Positions 23,400 through 35,016 of a stretch of 64,000 bases of DNA are shown here, piece after piece. Under the pieces are notes generated by a model. That model was given only the letters and a program-made list of their open reading frames with translations. It did no database searches and had not been told where the DNA came from. The position numbers were made by a program, and so were the translations under genes. How positions within the stretch are numbered: the first letter of the stretch is position 1; each line of letters starts with the position of its first letter. The stretch lies in the NCBI RefSeq assembly GCF_000002235.5, contig NW_022145615.1, positions 34,604,594 to 34,668,593 of the forward strand, read 5' to 3'. Source of the stretch: Strongylocentrotus purpuratus (lineage: Eukaryota > Echinodermata > Echinoidea > Camarodonta > Strongylocentrotidae).

Positions 23400-26352
23400 C
23401 TGAAAGATGAAGAAAAAAAAACATTAAAAGTCTTCAAAACTGAGTATAAAAATGTATCGTTGAGCTAATTCTAAACTAAATCGATGACTGCGAATGATTA
23501 TGAACATAAAATTATGTAATCACTGTCATTGTTCTTTTTCTTGAGGGTTGACAATTTGAAGCAAGATAATTTGATCGAAATTTGATCGAGATTTCAGCTT
23601 CAAATCACAAGAATGAAAAGAAGTCAAATAATAGTAATTAGTCACAAATTTGTGTTTCTCTTTCAGATCCTTTTTTTTTCTTCAATTGTTGTGTTCTACT
23701 TTTCTAGCGAGAGGCCCAAATTACCAATAACTAATTTCGTTCTGTATACACAAGTATAATAACAAATGATAGTTATCTATTTATTTATTTATTCAGTTTT
23801 ATTTAAAAACAGTGTAGTCTTTTCAGTGCCAAAGGCCTGCTTTACAATAAACCCTGTGCATACAAAGATTTACAAAACAAATAGAATACATTGTAGAAAA
23901 CAAAGACATTTTATAAACAACATACCATAAGAGATTGAGAAAGTTATATCAAATTAATAAAAAATTAAAAAATTAAAAACTCTAGGGCCGATTATATTCA
24001 ATCACGAATAAATGCTTATTCAGATATGACGCAGCAAATCTGCGGCAGTTTAACAAAATTATGACTGAAGTGTGATGCGCTTCACATTTCTGCAGAACTC
24101 ATCGAATACAAGTCTTTTGTTGTGCGCAGTTGCCATTGATTTACGCGTTTAAAAAACCGCGGCGCCTTTTGTTTTTTTGCGGCGGTATACGTCGCCATAT
24201 CTGAACAAGCCTTCAGCTGTCGAAAGATATTACTCACATAGAACGGATCATCATCCAGATATTCTTGAATCAGAATAAAGATTGGGTATTGGAGAAGAGT
24301 AACACAGCCTGTGATAGTGCGGATCACGCCGTATATGCGCCCAAAATACTTCTGTGGGAATCTGTGAAAGAAAACAAAATAGAGAAATTGGTATTAATTA
24401 AATAAGGAATGCTCTTGTAGGTATTCAACGAAAACTTTAAGGACCACCAGGGAGCGTTTCACAAAGAGCTTTGTGAAACGCCCCCAGCTCTTTCTTTCTC
24501 TCTCTCTCTCTCTCTCTCTCTTTATTAGGGGGACGTTTGGTATTTGAAAAAGATTAAGAAACAATTTGAAAGTAATAGAATATTTGGGACAGACAGTTCC
24601 AAAATCTCCGGTTCTCAATGGAAGATGAACATTTCTATGTGCATCCAAACATCCTTCCTTCTAAAAATAATTGGTCCTAAAAATAATTGGTCCGGAAGCC
24701 AGATGGGGAAAATTTTAATAATATACAAAGGGGTATGAATATGGCCTGACAACCCCTTCCCAACAAATATTTTCCAGTTTGTTCCGCTCAACCATATTTC
24801 TTCGTATCATCCATAGACTATACATCCTAGTTAAAATCAAGTATGGGTCAGCGGGAGGCTGGGGCCAGAATCAGCGGCTTCGAATAGGTTGACAAAGATG
24901 GTCTAAATGAATTCAAGAAGTCTAAAAATTAATGTAACGTCTATTACAGAGGGGCGCCACTCTCGAGACAGGATCAATAACTACATAACATATTTCCATT
25001 GTAATTCTTACATTGAAGCAATGATCACAGGTCCGGTACCAAAGAAAAACACACGAAAGAAGGTGAAGATCATAAAAGCCAAGTACTGGACTTCCAAGTT
25101 GGGAATGAGGAAGATACCAGAGTAAGCCGCTGAGAGGAGACTTGGTAGGGCGAGGGGAAGACAGCAGTCTAGAATGTCATCGTAATAACTTCTAGTATTG
25201 TTTCCTGGAGAACAGGGAGATGGAGAATAGCGTAAAGAAGAAGATGTAACATTTCAGTGGTGTATAAAGAATGCGATACAGCTTAAAATGCTTAAAAAAC
25301 AACCGCTTTTGAATATCAAAATCAAAGAACAACAGTTGTCCCGAGTAAGGAGCTTTAAATATCTCGGTGTACATGTGGATGAAAAATTAAAATGGGATGT
25401 TCACATTAAACAGACGTGTAACAAACTAATTAAAATGGTTAGTTATTTATGTAGACTAAGACAATTTGTGAATATGTCTGAATTGAAATTAATCTACAAT
25501 TCCATCATATTACCTCACTTTGATTACGGGGATGTAGTATGGCAATCTGCCTGCAGTAACAGTTTAATACAAGTCCAAAAAATTCAAAATAGGGCCGGTA
25601 GAATCATACTAAAAGTTAACCCTTATTCGCATACTTCTACCAGTCAAATTCATAGCTGTCTTGGTTGGCAAATGATACGTGAAAGGCAACAAATCCATTT
25701 ATTACTCTTAACTTACAAAACATAACATAACATGACCCCTGAATATTTGAAAGACATGTTTGAGTTTAAACCCTCTCCATACTCCCTCCGTAATGCACAT
25801 AAGCCCTCTTTACCTAAGCCAAGAACTAATTATTGTAAAAGAACTTTTGTGTACAGAGCTTCTTTTCAATATAATAAATTATCCCCTGATTTGCGTCAAC
25901 TACCCACTTTTGCCACCTTTAAGACTAACCTAAACAGACTGTATGTTTATATGATGTTTGTTTTGTTTTGTTTTTTGTTTTTTTGTTTGTTTGTTTTTGT
26001 TTTTGTTTTTTTGTTTTTCTTTTCTTCTTTTCTTTTAAGTATTTGTATTATGTTTTCGAGGGATACTTTGTAATTATTTATTTCGTTAATTTGTAATATT
26101 ATGTATATTTTGCATATTGTAAACTGGCCCCATGGAAGACTAGCAGCAACAATTATAGTTGCAGCTGAATATGGGCTACCAGCCGTATACGGTCCCTTTA
26201 TCTCTGTATGATTATTTTATATGGATTTGTATCTGATTTTATTATACGGAAATAAAAACAACAACAACAACAGCTGACTCAAACCTCTCATATTTATCAC
26301 AAACCCCTAGACACGCTAGTGTGCTGCTGGGCGAGGTGGAGCCCCCCCCCCC

Positions 26353-26394
<42 letters not shown>

Positions 26395-29300
26395 CACCGT
26401 TCTTCCATCTAAAAATACTGGAAGATGGTACTAAAACAGTCATTCGCCATATGGCGCGGTAAGCCACTGGGGAAAAAACGCCACGGTCTTTTTTTCACTC
26501 ACGTGTATTTCGCTGTTAAGCACAAGTAAATCATTCTGTTCGAAAAAATTAAAGTCCATGAGTCTGTCCCATGAGACCATCATTTTCGGTCCCGTGTGTC
26601 TTTTCTTAAGTTGCAGTTTCGTTAACTACTGGAGTGGTCCTTATCATCGGGATAACACCTGAATTCTCTATTGCTTTGGCTATAATCATTGTACATGTAT
26701 ACCGCTTTTATGAAGTGATGCAGAAATATATATATATACCAATTTGTATAATTCACCTTTTTTGCATGGTCCAGCCCTATTCCTTTCGACGACTAGACCT
26801 CCTAGTGGACCCAATAATATAGCAGTTAGCTGTATTATGATGAAGCCATTTGTATAGGAACTCACTGCAAAAAATGTAGAAAAAAAAATCTTTGAATGAA
26901 TTTAGCATTACAGAAAAAGTCAATATTTTTTTTTTTATACCTCTCTTTATAAATCTAGCCATCTGATTGGTCGAAATTGCAGTCGTGATTTTGGATATTC
27001 CCTTAAAGAAAAGAAACATTGGATGCTTGATTAAAAACCTTCGATTAAACGTCTAAATCCTAAATCCTAAAAAATCATACTCATATCAAACACAAATTTC
27101 TTTTTGGTTAAACATGCTAAAAGTCAAGTTCGGCATGACTTTGGGAATTGCTTTCAACTGCAAGTAGAGGACCATGCGGTCAGTTTCTCGAAGCCGTCAT
27201 CAGTCTAAGTTCGTGGACATCGAGTAGACAAACTTGATATAGAATTGACACGCGTTTCAATAGGATATCTACAAATTTCAGTTTAGTTTAGTTCAGTTTA
27301 GTTTATTTCCACAATCTGATAAAAATACAAATCAATCAAAAGACAAACAAGAATACACCATAAATAAACATAACAGATAATGGTGGGATCAACAATACAG
27401 GCCTGTCTATTGTCAATCCCTTGGGTATAGATGAAAGTCAAATTTAACAAAAACATAAACTAAGTAACTAACACTACAACATCAACTACAATAACAAAAC
27501 AAAACGGATGGGTAAAAGGAATGGGAGAGGAAGGGAGAAGGCAACTTAATAAATTTAAAAGATGATTTTTTTTTTTTTTTTTTTTTTTTAAAGTTCGTTT
27601 AAAAACTACGAGAAACTGACCCCAGATTTGTAAGTGAGAAAGAATGATGACGAAATAATCTCCTTTTCGGGGGGGGGGGGGTGGAATAAAAGAGCAGGAC
27701 AAGAAAAATGTATCGTAGAAAACGAAGAAATTGACAACACCTTACAAACAAAATGGAAGAAGAAGAAGGCCTACTTACCAACTGCCGTATCCCCCTTTGC
27801 TAGTCTAGTCAAGAAATAATTTAAGACGCCTAAGGTGAAAGTGGCATCGAGTTCGAGGATTGCCTGCCATAGCAGTATGGCCCAGAACGGGAATGACAGT
27901 ATACAAGATCTGAGTGACGTGTACTTGGCCCACTGTGGAGGATCAGGGGCTGTCGAGGACGGTGAGGGCGCTTGTCCATTTGAACTGTCATTTTTGTTCT
28001 CTGTTGTTGTTGGTTTATTTTCGCCAACTTTAGTTGTCTGCAGATCCCCTGTAACAAAATGATAGCGAACGTTCTTTGGTACCAGGAAGATCGTGTTAGT
28101 ACTATTGCGAGTGATGTTTGAACTATTTCACGAACCAACAGACTTTCATTTTCTTCAACAAAATAATGTATAATAAATCAATTCTACTATTAACCAAGCT
28201 TCAATCAAGACATCCATCTATTTCTGGGATCAAACTCAATACTCAATATCCATGAAATCAAATGTAATACATGTGATAATTTTGTAAGGTAGTTGATGAT
28301 ACTTCGAATTTCAATGTGATATTCGACATACCTACCATTATCATTTAATACCTTTAAGAATATCAGATTGAGACTCCTCCTCCGCTGTCCCCCCATCAAC
28401 TACATACGCCTCGTTGTACATCTCAGAAGCGGTAGGGGGCGGGGCCTTGTGTGGACTGCTAAAGCATTGGATAGTGAGTTTGTAGTCCTGGGGGAGTGGC
28501 CAAGGTATATGATTGACAGGTAAGAAGATGAAGGTGTTTATGTTCAGGAGAAGGGTGCAACCGGCTGAGATGAAGAAAGCTGTGTAAAGGGAGAACCCGG
28601 CTTCGTAGGCAATCTATGAAATATGGGATAAACACAATTATTTATATAGACAGAGCGAGAGAGGGAGGAATAGAGAGAGAGAGAGAGAGAGAGGGGGAAA
28701 CTCGTTTCATTAACACTGTAAAGAAATTGATAAGACCCCGACTCCCATCATGCCTCGTACGCCTAAGTTGGGAAATCCATACATGATTACCTTATCATGA
28801 CTTCCTAACAATTTTTGAATTTTCAGCTATAAATCATGTCGATTAAGTCCGACACCCAGATATAAAACGACGCTCCTTGTACAGACATTGCTTTCCTTTT
28901 GAATATGTACCATGATCTATAAACAAAAATAGAATGCAAAAAATAGTGGATCTTTTAAATTTATGCTAACCTTGGACATCCAATCATACCGAAAATAATA
29001 ATAACTACATTAATATTGAGCACATATCCATCCTAGCGGAGTAGTATTAATTCACTGGCTTTAGCCCAGCTGCCCTTAGGTCCTAAAAGAATTCAAAGGA
29101 CACCATTCTACCAGGTACCCATCCGTGGTGGAGAGTGACAATGTAGATTGATGTATTGCCTAAGAACATTAGTGCCTCGGCGGGACTCGAACCGCGAACC
29201 CTGTGATGAGCAGTCCAGTGACGTATCAATCAGACCACAACACTTCTTCCATTACTTCCAATAGTTTTTAGATTCTATTGGCAATAGCATCTAAAAACTT

Positions 29301-32300
29301 CAGATGTGCCCTCTCCCTTACCATAGAGACTCACCTACCTTTAGTATGAAGAAGACGACTTGGGATGAACCGTACAGACCCTGCAAACCTGTGATGACGG
29401 TCGATTTGTGCGACGGGAACAGATTACCAATCTGAGTAAAAAGACATTGCAGATTGAAAAATAAGGAGGGCAGTATTAGAATTAGGAATCACAAAGATTT
29501 GTTAAATCATAACTGCTAGTTCTATAAATATAGTGGTTAAATTTTATTTCCCTTTAGAGTAGTCCTAACTTCTTTATCTATCTTGCATAAATATCATACC
29601 ATACAAATACATTTACAAGCTTGAATATTTCTAGAGGCATTTTAAAGGCCTCTATAGAAACATTTCAATATGTATCCACTTGCGTTGCTTTACATAAAGG
29701 CCGTTTATATAAAGGCATGCATGTGGATATATTATAAGATAAGACATTTCAATTCAGTCCTTCATGTTGTTCTTAACAACTTGACGACAATAACAAATAT
29801 TTCATTGAATCGAAATAATGTAATTATCCTTTCCAAAAAAATTCCATTTAAATATTCAATAGATACAGATGAACAAAAAGGAGTTTATCTTCTAAGGCAG
29901 CTTTTAAAATCATTTGGCCTACGCAATCTGACTCCCACCAGAAAGTCATTATGATGGATGAGCAGATAATGCAGATTAATCGTTCTGTCTTCACAAGTTT
30001 GGTGCCGATAACGTATTAAAAAAAATCATAGACAAGAGAAAGCAGGTCACAATATATAACTTATGGTAAGGGCTTTCTTTTCCTTCACAATTGCAGTCAA
30101 AAGAAAAAGATCACTAATTAAAATACGTTTTCTGTACTGAAATACCTCCATGCTAGAGATTATGACTGCTGTGCCACCTGCCACCATGAGGATGGTTCCT
30201 GGATAGAGTAGACCCGGGAGTTCGGGGGAGCTGAACCCCATCAAAAGGTTCCCAGCCAGCAAGAGTACACTGAGATTTAAACGAACAGGGGAAAAAAGCT
30301 TAACGAAAAGCGGAGGAATATGCACCAAATGTAAAGTAGCCAATTCTTTTTTTTTTTAAACGGACGATATGAAAATTCGAACCAAATAACACAGGACAAG
30401 TACATTCAAATCCATCTACTGTACTGAGGTGAATTTGCTTTGTCATGCAGTAGCATTGTGATCATGGGTTAATTGTCCTGGATATCCCAGCTAATGAGCG
30501 GTAGTCACCCTGCAAGTTGTAATGTTCCCCTTTTGAAGAAGGGGATTTCGACTCAAGGTACAACAATTTGCTCACTCTCGGGCAAGGGAGCACTCCATAC
30601 CCTGTACAATTCTGCCCCTGCCCCCTCCCCTCCTTTCAATCAATCCGTACGCTCAGGATAGATTAGAATATACTAATCTGGGGAGGGCCTTGGGGAACAG
30701 GCTTCTTGGCTTCTTGCATCTAATTTCTACCTGTGCCCTGCGAAAAAACTATACATATTTTTTTTGGGGGGTGGGGGGGGGGGGGTTTGACTGAGACTTC
30801 TATATAAAACCGCTATGCCACTAACTGTTATATACCTAAAGAGGAGTCGAGTGAATCTGGTCCCCAAAATATCGAAAAGAACACCCATGGGAAAGAAAGA
30901 GAAGAGCTGGCATGCAATGGCTACTGAATACATTAGCTGCAGACTGGCGTCTTGAGTTGGACAAGCGACTAGCGATGAAGAGTTGGTAAAATAGGCATCA
31001 TCGTCATCTAAAAAAAATAAGAAATGAAAACAAAAGACAAGGAAATCACAGTTACACCTACTTCTCTCTTTATACATCTCTTACTTTCTTGATCATCAAT
31101 GTGATTAAGTAGCAGATTGGAACATCATTGATAAATAAAAAATGATCTAGAACTATTGACTATTGAATTGCAGTTATCGCATATGAAAAAATGTAATGTG
31201 TACTATTTGGTACAGACCACCTAATTATTGTGTTCAAGACTGTTTGAAAAATGTCGAAATGTATTACAAAGACTTGATGATATGACTTGTGGTTATGTAA
31301 TACTTGGTGACATAAATTGTAATGTGCAGGCTGATACAAGATCGTGGCAAACAAACCAACTTTCAGAAATTGTTGATTATTTTAATTTTCCCCAAATTAT
31401 TGATACTCATACAAGAGTCACAAAGATACTGCTTCTATTTTGGACTTGATAATAACAAACAGACATGAGAAAATTGATAAATTCGTGAAAGAAACTTTCG
31501 AAGGAAAAAAGCAATAAACTCTAGGGTAGATGATGATTGGACTGAATAAAAAAGTTTAAGAAATCAAGTCACTAAGAAAATTCGTAAAGCAAAGGCTGAT
31601 TTAATTATTTTGCTGTCGATAGTGATGTATCGATTCAAGCAAATTAATGATGATCATGAACAACTTTCACAGACAATTCCTGCAACAATTCGTCTTCAGC
31701 CAGTGATCAGATTGTTAGAGAAGTATTGATGAATATTCCCGATAACAAGATGTGTGGAAATGATAATATATCAGTAACGCTGTTGAAACCAGTCTTTGAA
31801 TATATTTTGAAGCCGTTGGTGTATTTGATTAGTTTGTCACTTGCAACTGACGAGGTTCCATTTAGCTTGTACGTGTATGTTTTACTTAACTTTGCATGTA
31901 AACCATGTAAATCTAATGTATGTTTCTTTGTAAAATTGTGATTGCTTTTATATGCACGGCCATTCTGAAGAACATCCATTTGGCTGAAGAATGTCACCGT
32001 GCTAAAAAAAAATAAACGAAACGAAACGAAAGGATACTATGTCCTGCTATTTCTGCGAGTTCACAATTGCCATGATAATGATAATATAGCTACATTATTA
32101 TTTTACATATTCGTCACAGGGGATAGTCAAGGTGGCTGCGAATTACAAATATTATCCAAACTTTAGCCAGGCTACATTAAGGAGCTGAAAGCATTCCTTT
32201 CTACCTGATAACCATTCACTACGCTTAACTATACATGTATTAATTTTTGTTAATGGTTAAAATGCTGCTGCTGGCTAGGACTCGAATTGCATAGCGGTTG

Positions 32301-32684
32301 ATGCACAGTACGGTAAGGTATCCACTCGACCATGAAGTCCTGTACACATTTTTGTTGTTCTCCCTTTATAATCCAAAACCTTGGTCCCAAACTTAATGTT
32401 TAACAAACAAGGACTCTTTCCTGTGACAGACGTAATTACTTGAGAAATATTTGAGTTAAGAGAAATTTACCGATTGAGCCATGATCCTCATTGGGAGGAC
32501 GAGGCGAGGCGGAAGACGATGAGGCTGGTGTGGTGACGTCATCACCGGTCTGCAGACAGTCTTTGCCGAAGTAGCCGATATCCTTGAGTACAAATACCAG
32601 TGATGGCCAGCCGAATATGGTTCCTCCGTAGAAGAGTGTCTCAAGACAACCAATCATAAGGGTGATCTGCCTCTCAAATCCCAT
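23286..32684 (-). CDS. SLC43A3: SLC43A3-like transporter (equilibrative nucleobase transporter type), ten exons, complete
   Basis: SLC43 proteins are 12-helix MFS facilitators. SLC43A3 (ENBT1) carries purine nucleobases, and the sister proteins SLC43A1/2 carry large neutral amino acids. Ten exons join in phase to 557 residues. Landmarks matching SLC43A3 in order: FGWPSLVFVLK (about 24-34) in TM1; an extracellular loop rich in Ser, Pro and Asp (about 46-85); the MFS-like turn PMGVLFDILGTRFTR after TM2; IGNLFPSHKSTVIT (171-184); NHIPWPLPQDY after TM6; a long hydrophilic central loop rich in Thr, Asn and Ser (about 255-330); VSSYTNGF after TM7; and LLQYPIFILIQ with DDDPFY (about 501-520). Human SLC43A3 has 491 residues; the excess is in the two loops. 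An in-frame TAA precedes the ATG. Introns hold several LINE and SINE relics, all outside the exons. SLC43A3 is the best match I can recall; the transported substrate is inferred. Confidence 0.92.
23770..23985 (-). mobile_element. LINE 3' UTR fragment (minus strand) in intron 9
   Basis: Starts on the plus strand with repeated TTTA steps and CAGTTTTATTTAAAA, followed by an AT-rich stretch that resembles the 3' UTR ends of the other minus-strand LINEs here (see 44801 and 60990). No reverse transcriptase sequence remains. Confidence 0.45.
24013..24211. mobile_element. small MITE with GCTTATTCAGATATG ends, next to exon 9
   Basis: Left end GCTTATTCAGATATGACGC (24013-24031) and right end GTCGCCATATCTGAACAAGC (24191-24210) are inverted copies with three mismatches. 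About 200 bp, no coding capacity. Its right end lies about 26 bases from the donor of SLC43A3-like exon 9. Confidence 0.65.
24238..24361 (-). CDS. SLC43A3: SLC43A3-like exon 9
   Basis: Residues 479-520: FPQKYFGRIYGV, TM11 with LLQYPIFILIQ, and DDDPFY. Acceptor TTCACAG, donor GTGAGT. Confidence 0.93.
24488..24521. repeat. (CT)n microsatellite
   Basis: Pure CT run, about 30 bases, in intron 8 of the SLC43A3-like gene. Confidence 0.9.
25012..25204 (-). CDS. SLC43A3: SLC43A3-like exon 8
   Basis: Residues 415-478 plus two bases: TM9 and TM10 with VQYLAFMIFTFFRVFFFG. Acceptor CTCCAG, donor GTAAGA. An antisense LINE remnant begins about 45 bases upstream of the acceptor. Confidence 0.92.
25249..26275 (+). 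mobile_element. 5'-truncated CR1/Jockey-type LINE, C-terminal RT part and 3' tail
   Basis: Two plus-strand reading frames (25288-25725 and 25732 on, broken by one TAA) encode the reverse transcriptase thumb and C-terminus: FKYLGVHVDEKLKWDVHIKQ, then LPHFDYGDVVW and NRAGRIIL. A 3' UTR follows and ends in AATAAAAACAACAACAACAAC (26251-26271), the short tandem tail typical of these LINEs. The catalytic core and endonuclease are absent. It lies antisense in intron 7 of the SLC43A3-like gene. Confidence 0.88.
26355..26397. repeat. (CA)n microsatellite
   Basis: CACACA run of about 43 bases after a C-run, in intron 7 of the SLC43A3-like gene. Confidence 0.95.
26757..26864 (-). CDS. SLC43A3: SLC43A3-like exon 7
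   Basis: Residues 379-414 plus one base: VSSYTNGF and TM8 (ILLGPLGGLVVERNR). Acceptor TTGCAG, donor GTGAAT. Confidence 0.9.
27278..27440 (-). mobile_element. LINE 3' end fragment (minus strand) in intron 6
   Basis: Begins with CAGTTTAGTTTAGTTCAG and TTTATTTCC on the plus strand, i.e. AATAAA plus CTAAA/CTGAA-type tandem tail when read on the minus strand. This matches the tail style of the LINE at 60990-63340. Only the 3' UTR is present. Confidence 0.55.
27779..28048 (-). CDS. SLC43A3: SLC43A3-like exon 6
   Basis: Residues 289-378 plus one base: Thr/Asn/Ser/Pro-rich loop, then SLRSCILSFPFWAILLWQ leading into TM7. Acceptor TTACAG, donor GTAAGT. Confidence 0.9.
28352..28613 (-). CDS. SLC43A3: SLC43A3-like exon 5
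   Basis: Residues 202-288 plus one base: TM6, NHIPWPLPQDY, then the first half of the acidic cytoplasmic loop. Acceptor TTCATAG, donor GTATTA. Confidence 0.9.
28672..28693. repeat. (GA)n microsatellite
   Basis: Short pure GA run in intron 4 of the SLC43A3-like gene. Confidence 0.9.
29045..29242 (-). mobile_element. tRNA-derived SINE (minus strand) in intron 4
   Basis: Read on the minus strand, an A box TGGTCTGATTGATACG (plus 29222-29237) and a B box GGTTCGAGTCCCG (plus 29181-29193) lie at tRNA spacing. A body of about 130 bases follows, containing GTGCCTCGGCGGG and CTACCAGGTACCCATC when read on the plus strand. The body is similar to that of the element at 39940-40060. The cloverleaf is imperfect, so it is not a working tRNA gene. 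Confidence 0.7.
29339..29431 (-). CDS. SLC43A3: SLC43A3-like exon 4
   Basis: Residues 171-201, 31 whole codons, with IGNLFPSHKSTVIT. Acceptor ACTCAG, donor GTAGGT. Confidence 0.92.
30146..30269 (-). CDS. SLC43A3: SLC43A3-like exon 3
   Basis: Residues 129-170 (TM3 and TM4; LYPGTILMVAGGTAV). Acceptor TCTCAG, donor GTATTT. Confidence 0.9.
30836..31007 (-). CDS. SLC43A3: SLC43A3-like exon 2
   Basis: Residues 72-128 plus two bases: end of the loop, TM2 and the PMGVLFDILGTR turn. Acceptor TTTTAG, donor GTATAT. Confidence 0.9.
31205..32030 (+). mobile_element. internally deleted LINE remnant in intron 1
   Basis: The plus strand shows an endonuclease piece (YVILGDINCNVQ, about 31285-31330) followed by an N-terminal RT piece (DNISVTLLKPVFEYILKPLVYL is split over about 31757-31825). 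It ends in a 3' UTR with AAAAAAAAATAAACGAAACG (about 32003-32022), an AACG-type tandem tail. Most of the RT is missing. It is antisense to the SLC43A3-like gene. Confidence 0.75.
32273..32345 (-). mobile_element. tRNA-like SINE fragment (minus strand)
   Basis: A box TGGTCGAGTGGATACC (plus 32317-32332) and a decayed B box ATTCGAGTCCT (plus about 32277-32288), in intron 1 of the SLC43A3-like gene. Confidence 0.55.
32471..32684 (-). CDS. SLC43A3: SLC43A3-like exon 1
   Basis: Residues 1-71 plus one base. TM1 with FGWPSLVFVLK, then the start of the first extracellular loop. In-frame stop 9 bases upstream of the ATG; donor GTAAAT. Confidence 0.92.
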
Positions 32685-33279
32685 TACGTCTTATGTGTAC
32701 GTAAAGATGAAGTTCCATCCGTGGTCGACTAGGGGTAAATGGAAGACACGGTGGAGGAATGTGGTCTTCTTGATATTTGTAAGGACTGCAATCGGTAAGA
32801 TGTCACGTCTGCCAGTGAAGAGAGATAGAGAGAAAGGTGTTATAAACGGATAACTAGCATATCTACATTGATTAATGGCTTACAAATTAATAGTATAGTT
32901 CCCGATGAACCCGTACTACCAATGAAGTAGCAAAGGGCAAGGGGATGTCCATTATTAAAAACAATCAAATGCACATAAAAGGGTAAAGAGAAAATGCTGT
33001 TTTGAAAGTTGTCTACATCCCATGATGATCTGAAACAGTATGGTAACATACCAGCATTATTCAGTTTGTTCGTCTTGATTGATCTTATTGAAAATGGGTA
33101 CTGTGACGCAGATTAAAGAGAAGAGGCTATACTGATCGTGTCTGACGGTGTTTAGAAAATCGATCCTAGTTTGCTTCATGCATGTAAATACAGGTAAATC
33201 CTAAACTAGTACACTGGATAAGTCCACTCCTGTATCAAAAAACGACAAAGCGAAAGCGAAAATCATCAAAATAACATTA

Positions 33280-33500
33280 CATTTGAAAAATGTTAATGGG
33301 AGGTGTCCTTTCAGAAACAAAATTTGGACCATTGTTGTTTATGATCATGATAACAGGAATAAGATTAAGTTTTTCAAATTTTAGTTACATGTTTGTAAAT
33401 TATGTCAGTGACACAATCACCTTTAAGATCTGTCCATATGGAGAAATGGTGCCATTCAGAATGCTCTTAACGTACTGGCAATGAGATATGATTCAAACGA
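33280..33500 (+). mobile_element. decayed LINE reverse transcriptase fragment
   Basis: The frame from 33290 reads GVLSETKFGPLLFMIMI and later YVSDTITFKI, a decayed form of the GVPQGTxLGPLLF and YxDDT blocks of Jockey-type RTs. It is about 200 bases long, in the 5' flank of the SLC43A3-like gene. Confidence 0.65.
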
Positions 33501-35016
33501 CATACAAATAATTCGTCTGATAAACAAGATATTGTTGTGTGCTTCATGCATGTCATGTAAAACACACACCGCACCTACCGCACCTAAATTTTGCCGAAAA
33601 CAGGGTTCAGATAGTTCATTTACTGGGATTTATCCGTTAGTTGCAAAGGGGAAGTCCACTCTTATAATTAGCTTGGTTTAAATAAAATCAGATAAATGAG
33701 AGAAACAAGTTAGTGAAAGTTTGAGAAATATCCGAATAAAAATAGGAGAATAGTGAATGTCTCAAGTTTTCATCACGAACTGGCAACACTGTGACGTATC
33801 TGGCGAGGTCCTCTCCAATTTGCTCTGTACAAAAATGTCATAAACTTTCATTTCCCTAGTTATTGATGACGGAATATATTCTTTTCAATCAGGGATTGTG
33901 CAAAAACATATTTGCAATTATTATGCTGAATGTATGATTAAACAATTTTTAAATGGATAATACAAATTTTGAATTCAAAAAAATAATAATAATAGTAGGG
34001 CAAATGCAAGATACGTCCCAGAGTTGCCAATTTGCGTTTGATTGATCGCACATTCAACAATTTCATAACTTTTATATTTGTAATCAGTTTTTCCTCAAAC
34101 TTTCACTTACCTGTTTTTCTAATTTTTTCTGCTTCTATTAAAACAACTTCAAAATCAGGGTGGATTTCCCTTTAAGGGTGCAAAGAGCATATGCTACTCA
34201 GGCCGCAACCCTAGATCCGCCAATGAAAGACTACCCATATATCTTTCCGATAAGCTGGTAGGTGGATCCACGCTTTACCATTAAACAGTATAGTACTCCC
34301 CCCCCCCCCAATAAAAATATACTTAAACAAAAGTGCAATGAGGTAACATTAAACAAAAATCCGGAGTAGTACCAAAGCCTATAAAGACAGCATGAAAATG
34401 TATTTTGGAAATGTATTGTGACTTTTGAAAGTATAGCATTTTTTCTTCTGTATCTGGTTAACCAGATCCATGCTATATCTTCTTAGTCGTTCACAACAGC
34501 AGAACAAATAGTATAGGCCTACTTACCAAGCTGTAAATGGTGTAGACAACAATGTATCATTTTTGTGCAGTATGATTGACTTTGCGTATACCCTAATTTT
34601 CACATCTCTTGGTCCAAACAAGTGGAGCAGACTACGGAACGCACCCTTACTTTACCGGATCCACCTTAGTTGCAAAGGTTTCGTTGAATAACCCTCAAAA
34701 TAGCTCAGCCCACCCTCGAGACTACCAGCTTCTTTCTGTACTCAGAACTTCAAGTGACTGACTGTTTGGAAAATACATTAATTATTCCGTTTAAAAGAAA
34801 GTGAAAAGGCTATCCGTCAAGCATAGCCGCCTGTAATAGCTTTTTCACTTGCTTTATACCTCTCTAGCTATGGAGAAAATCGCTGAAGTATTTAATTCCA
34901 GGTAGCTGATAAATGCATCTGTGAACAGCACAGTTAAACGCGAAAATAAAATGAGAAGCATTGTGTATCTTGTGTATAATAACTTTTGTCCATTTTGTTG
35001 TGATCGATATGCTTCA

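Noticed and set aside
29170-29242. Functional tRNA gene
   Set aside because: A and B boxes are present, but the stems are imperfect and a SINE body follows; the same holds for the copies at 19890, 32277, 39991 and 60138.
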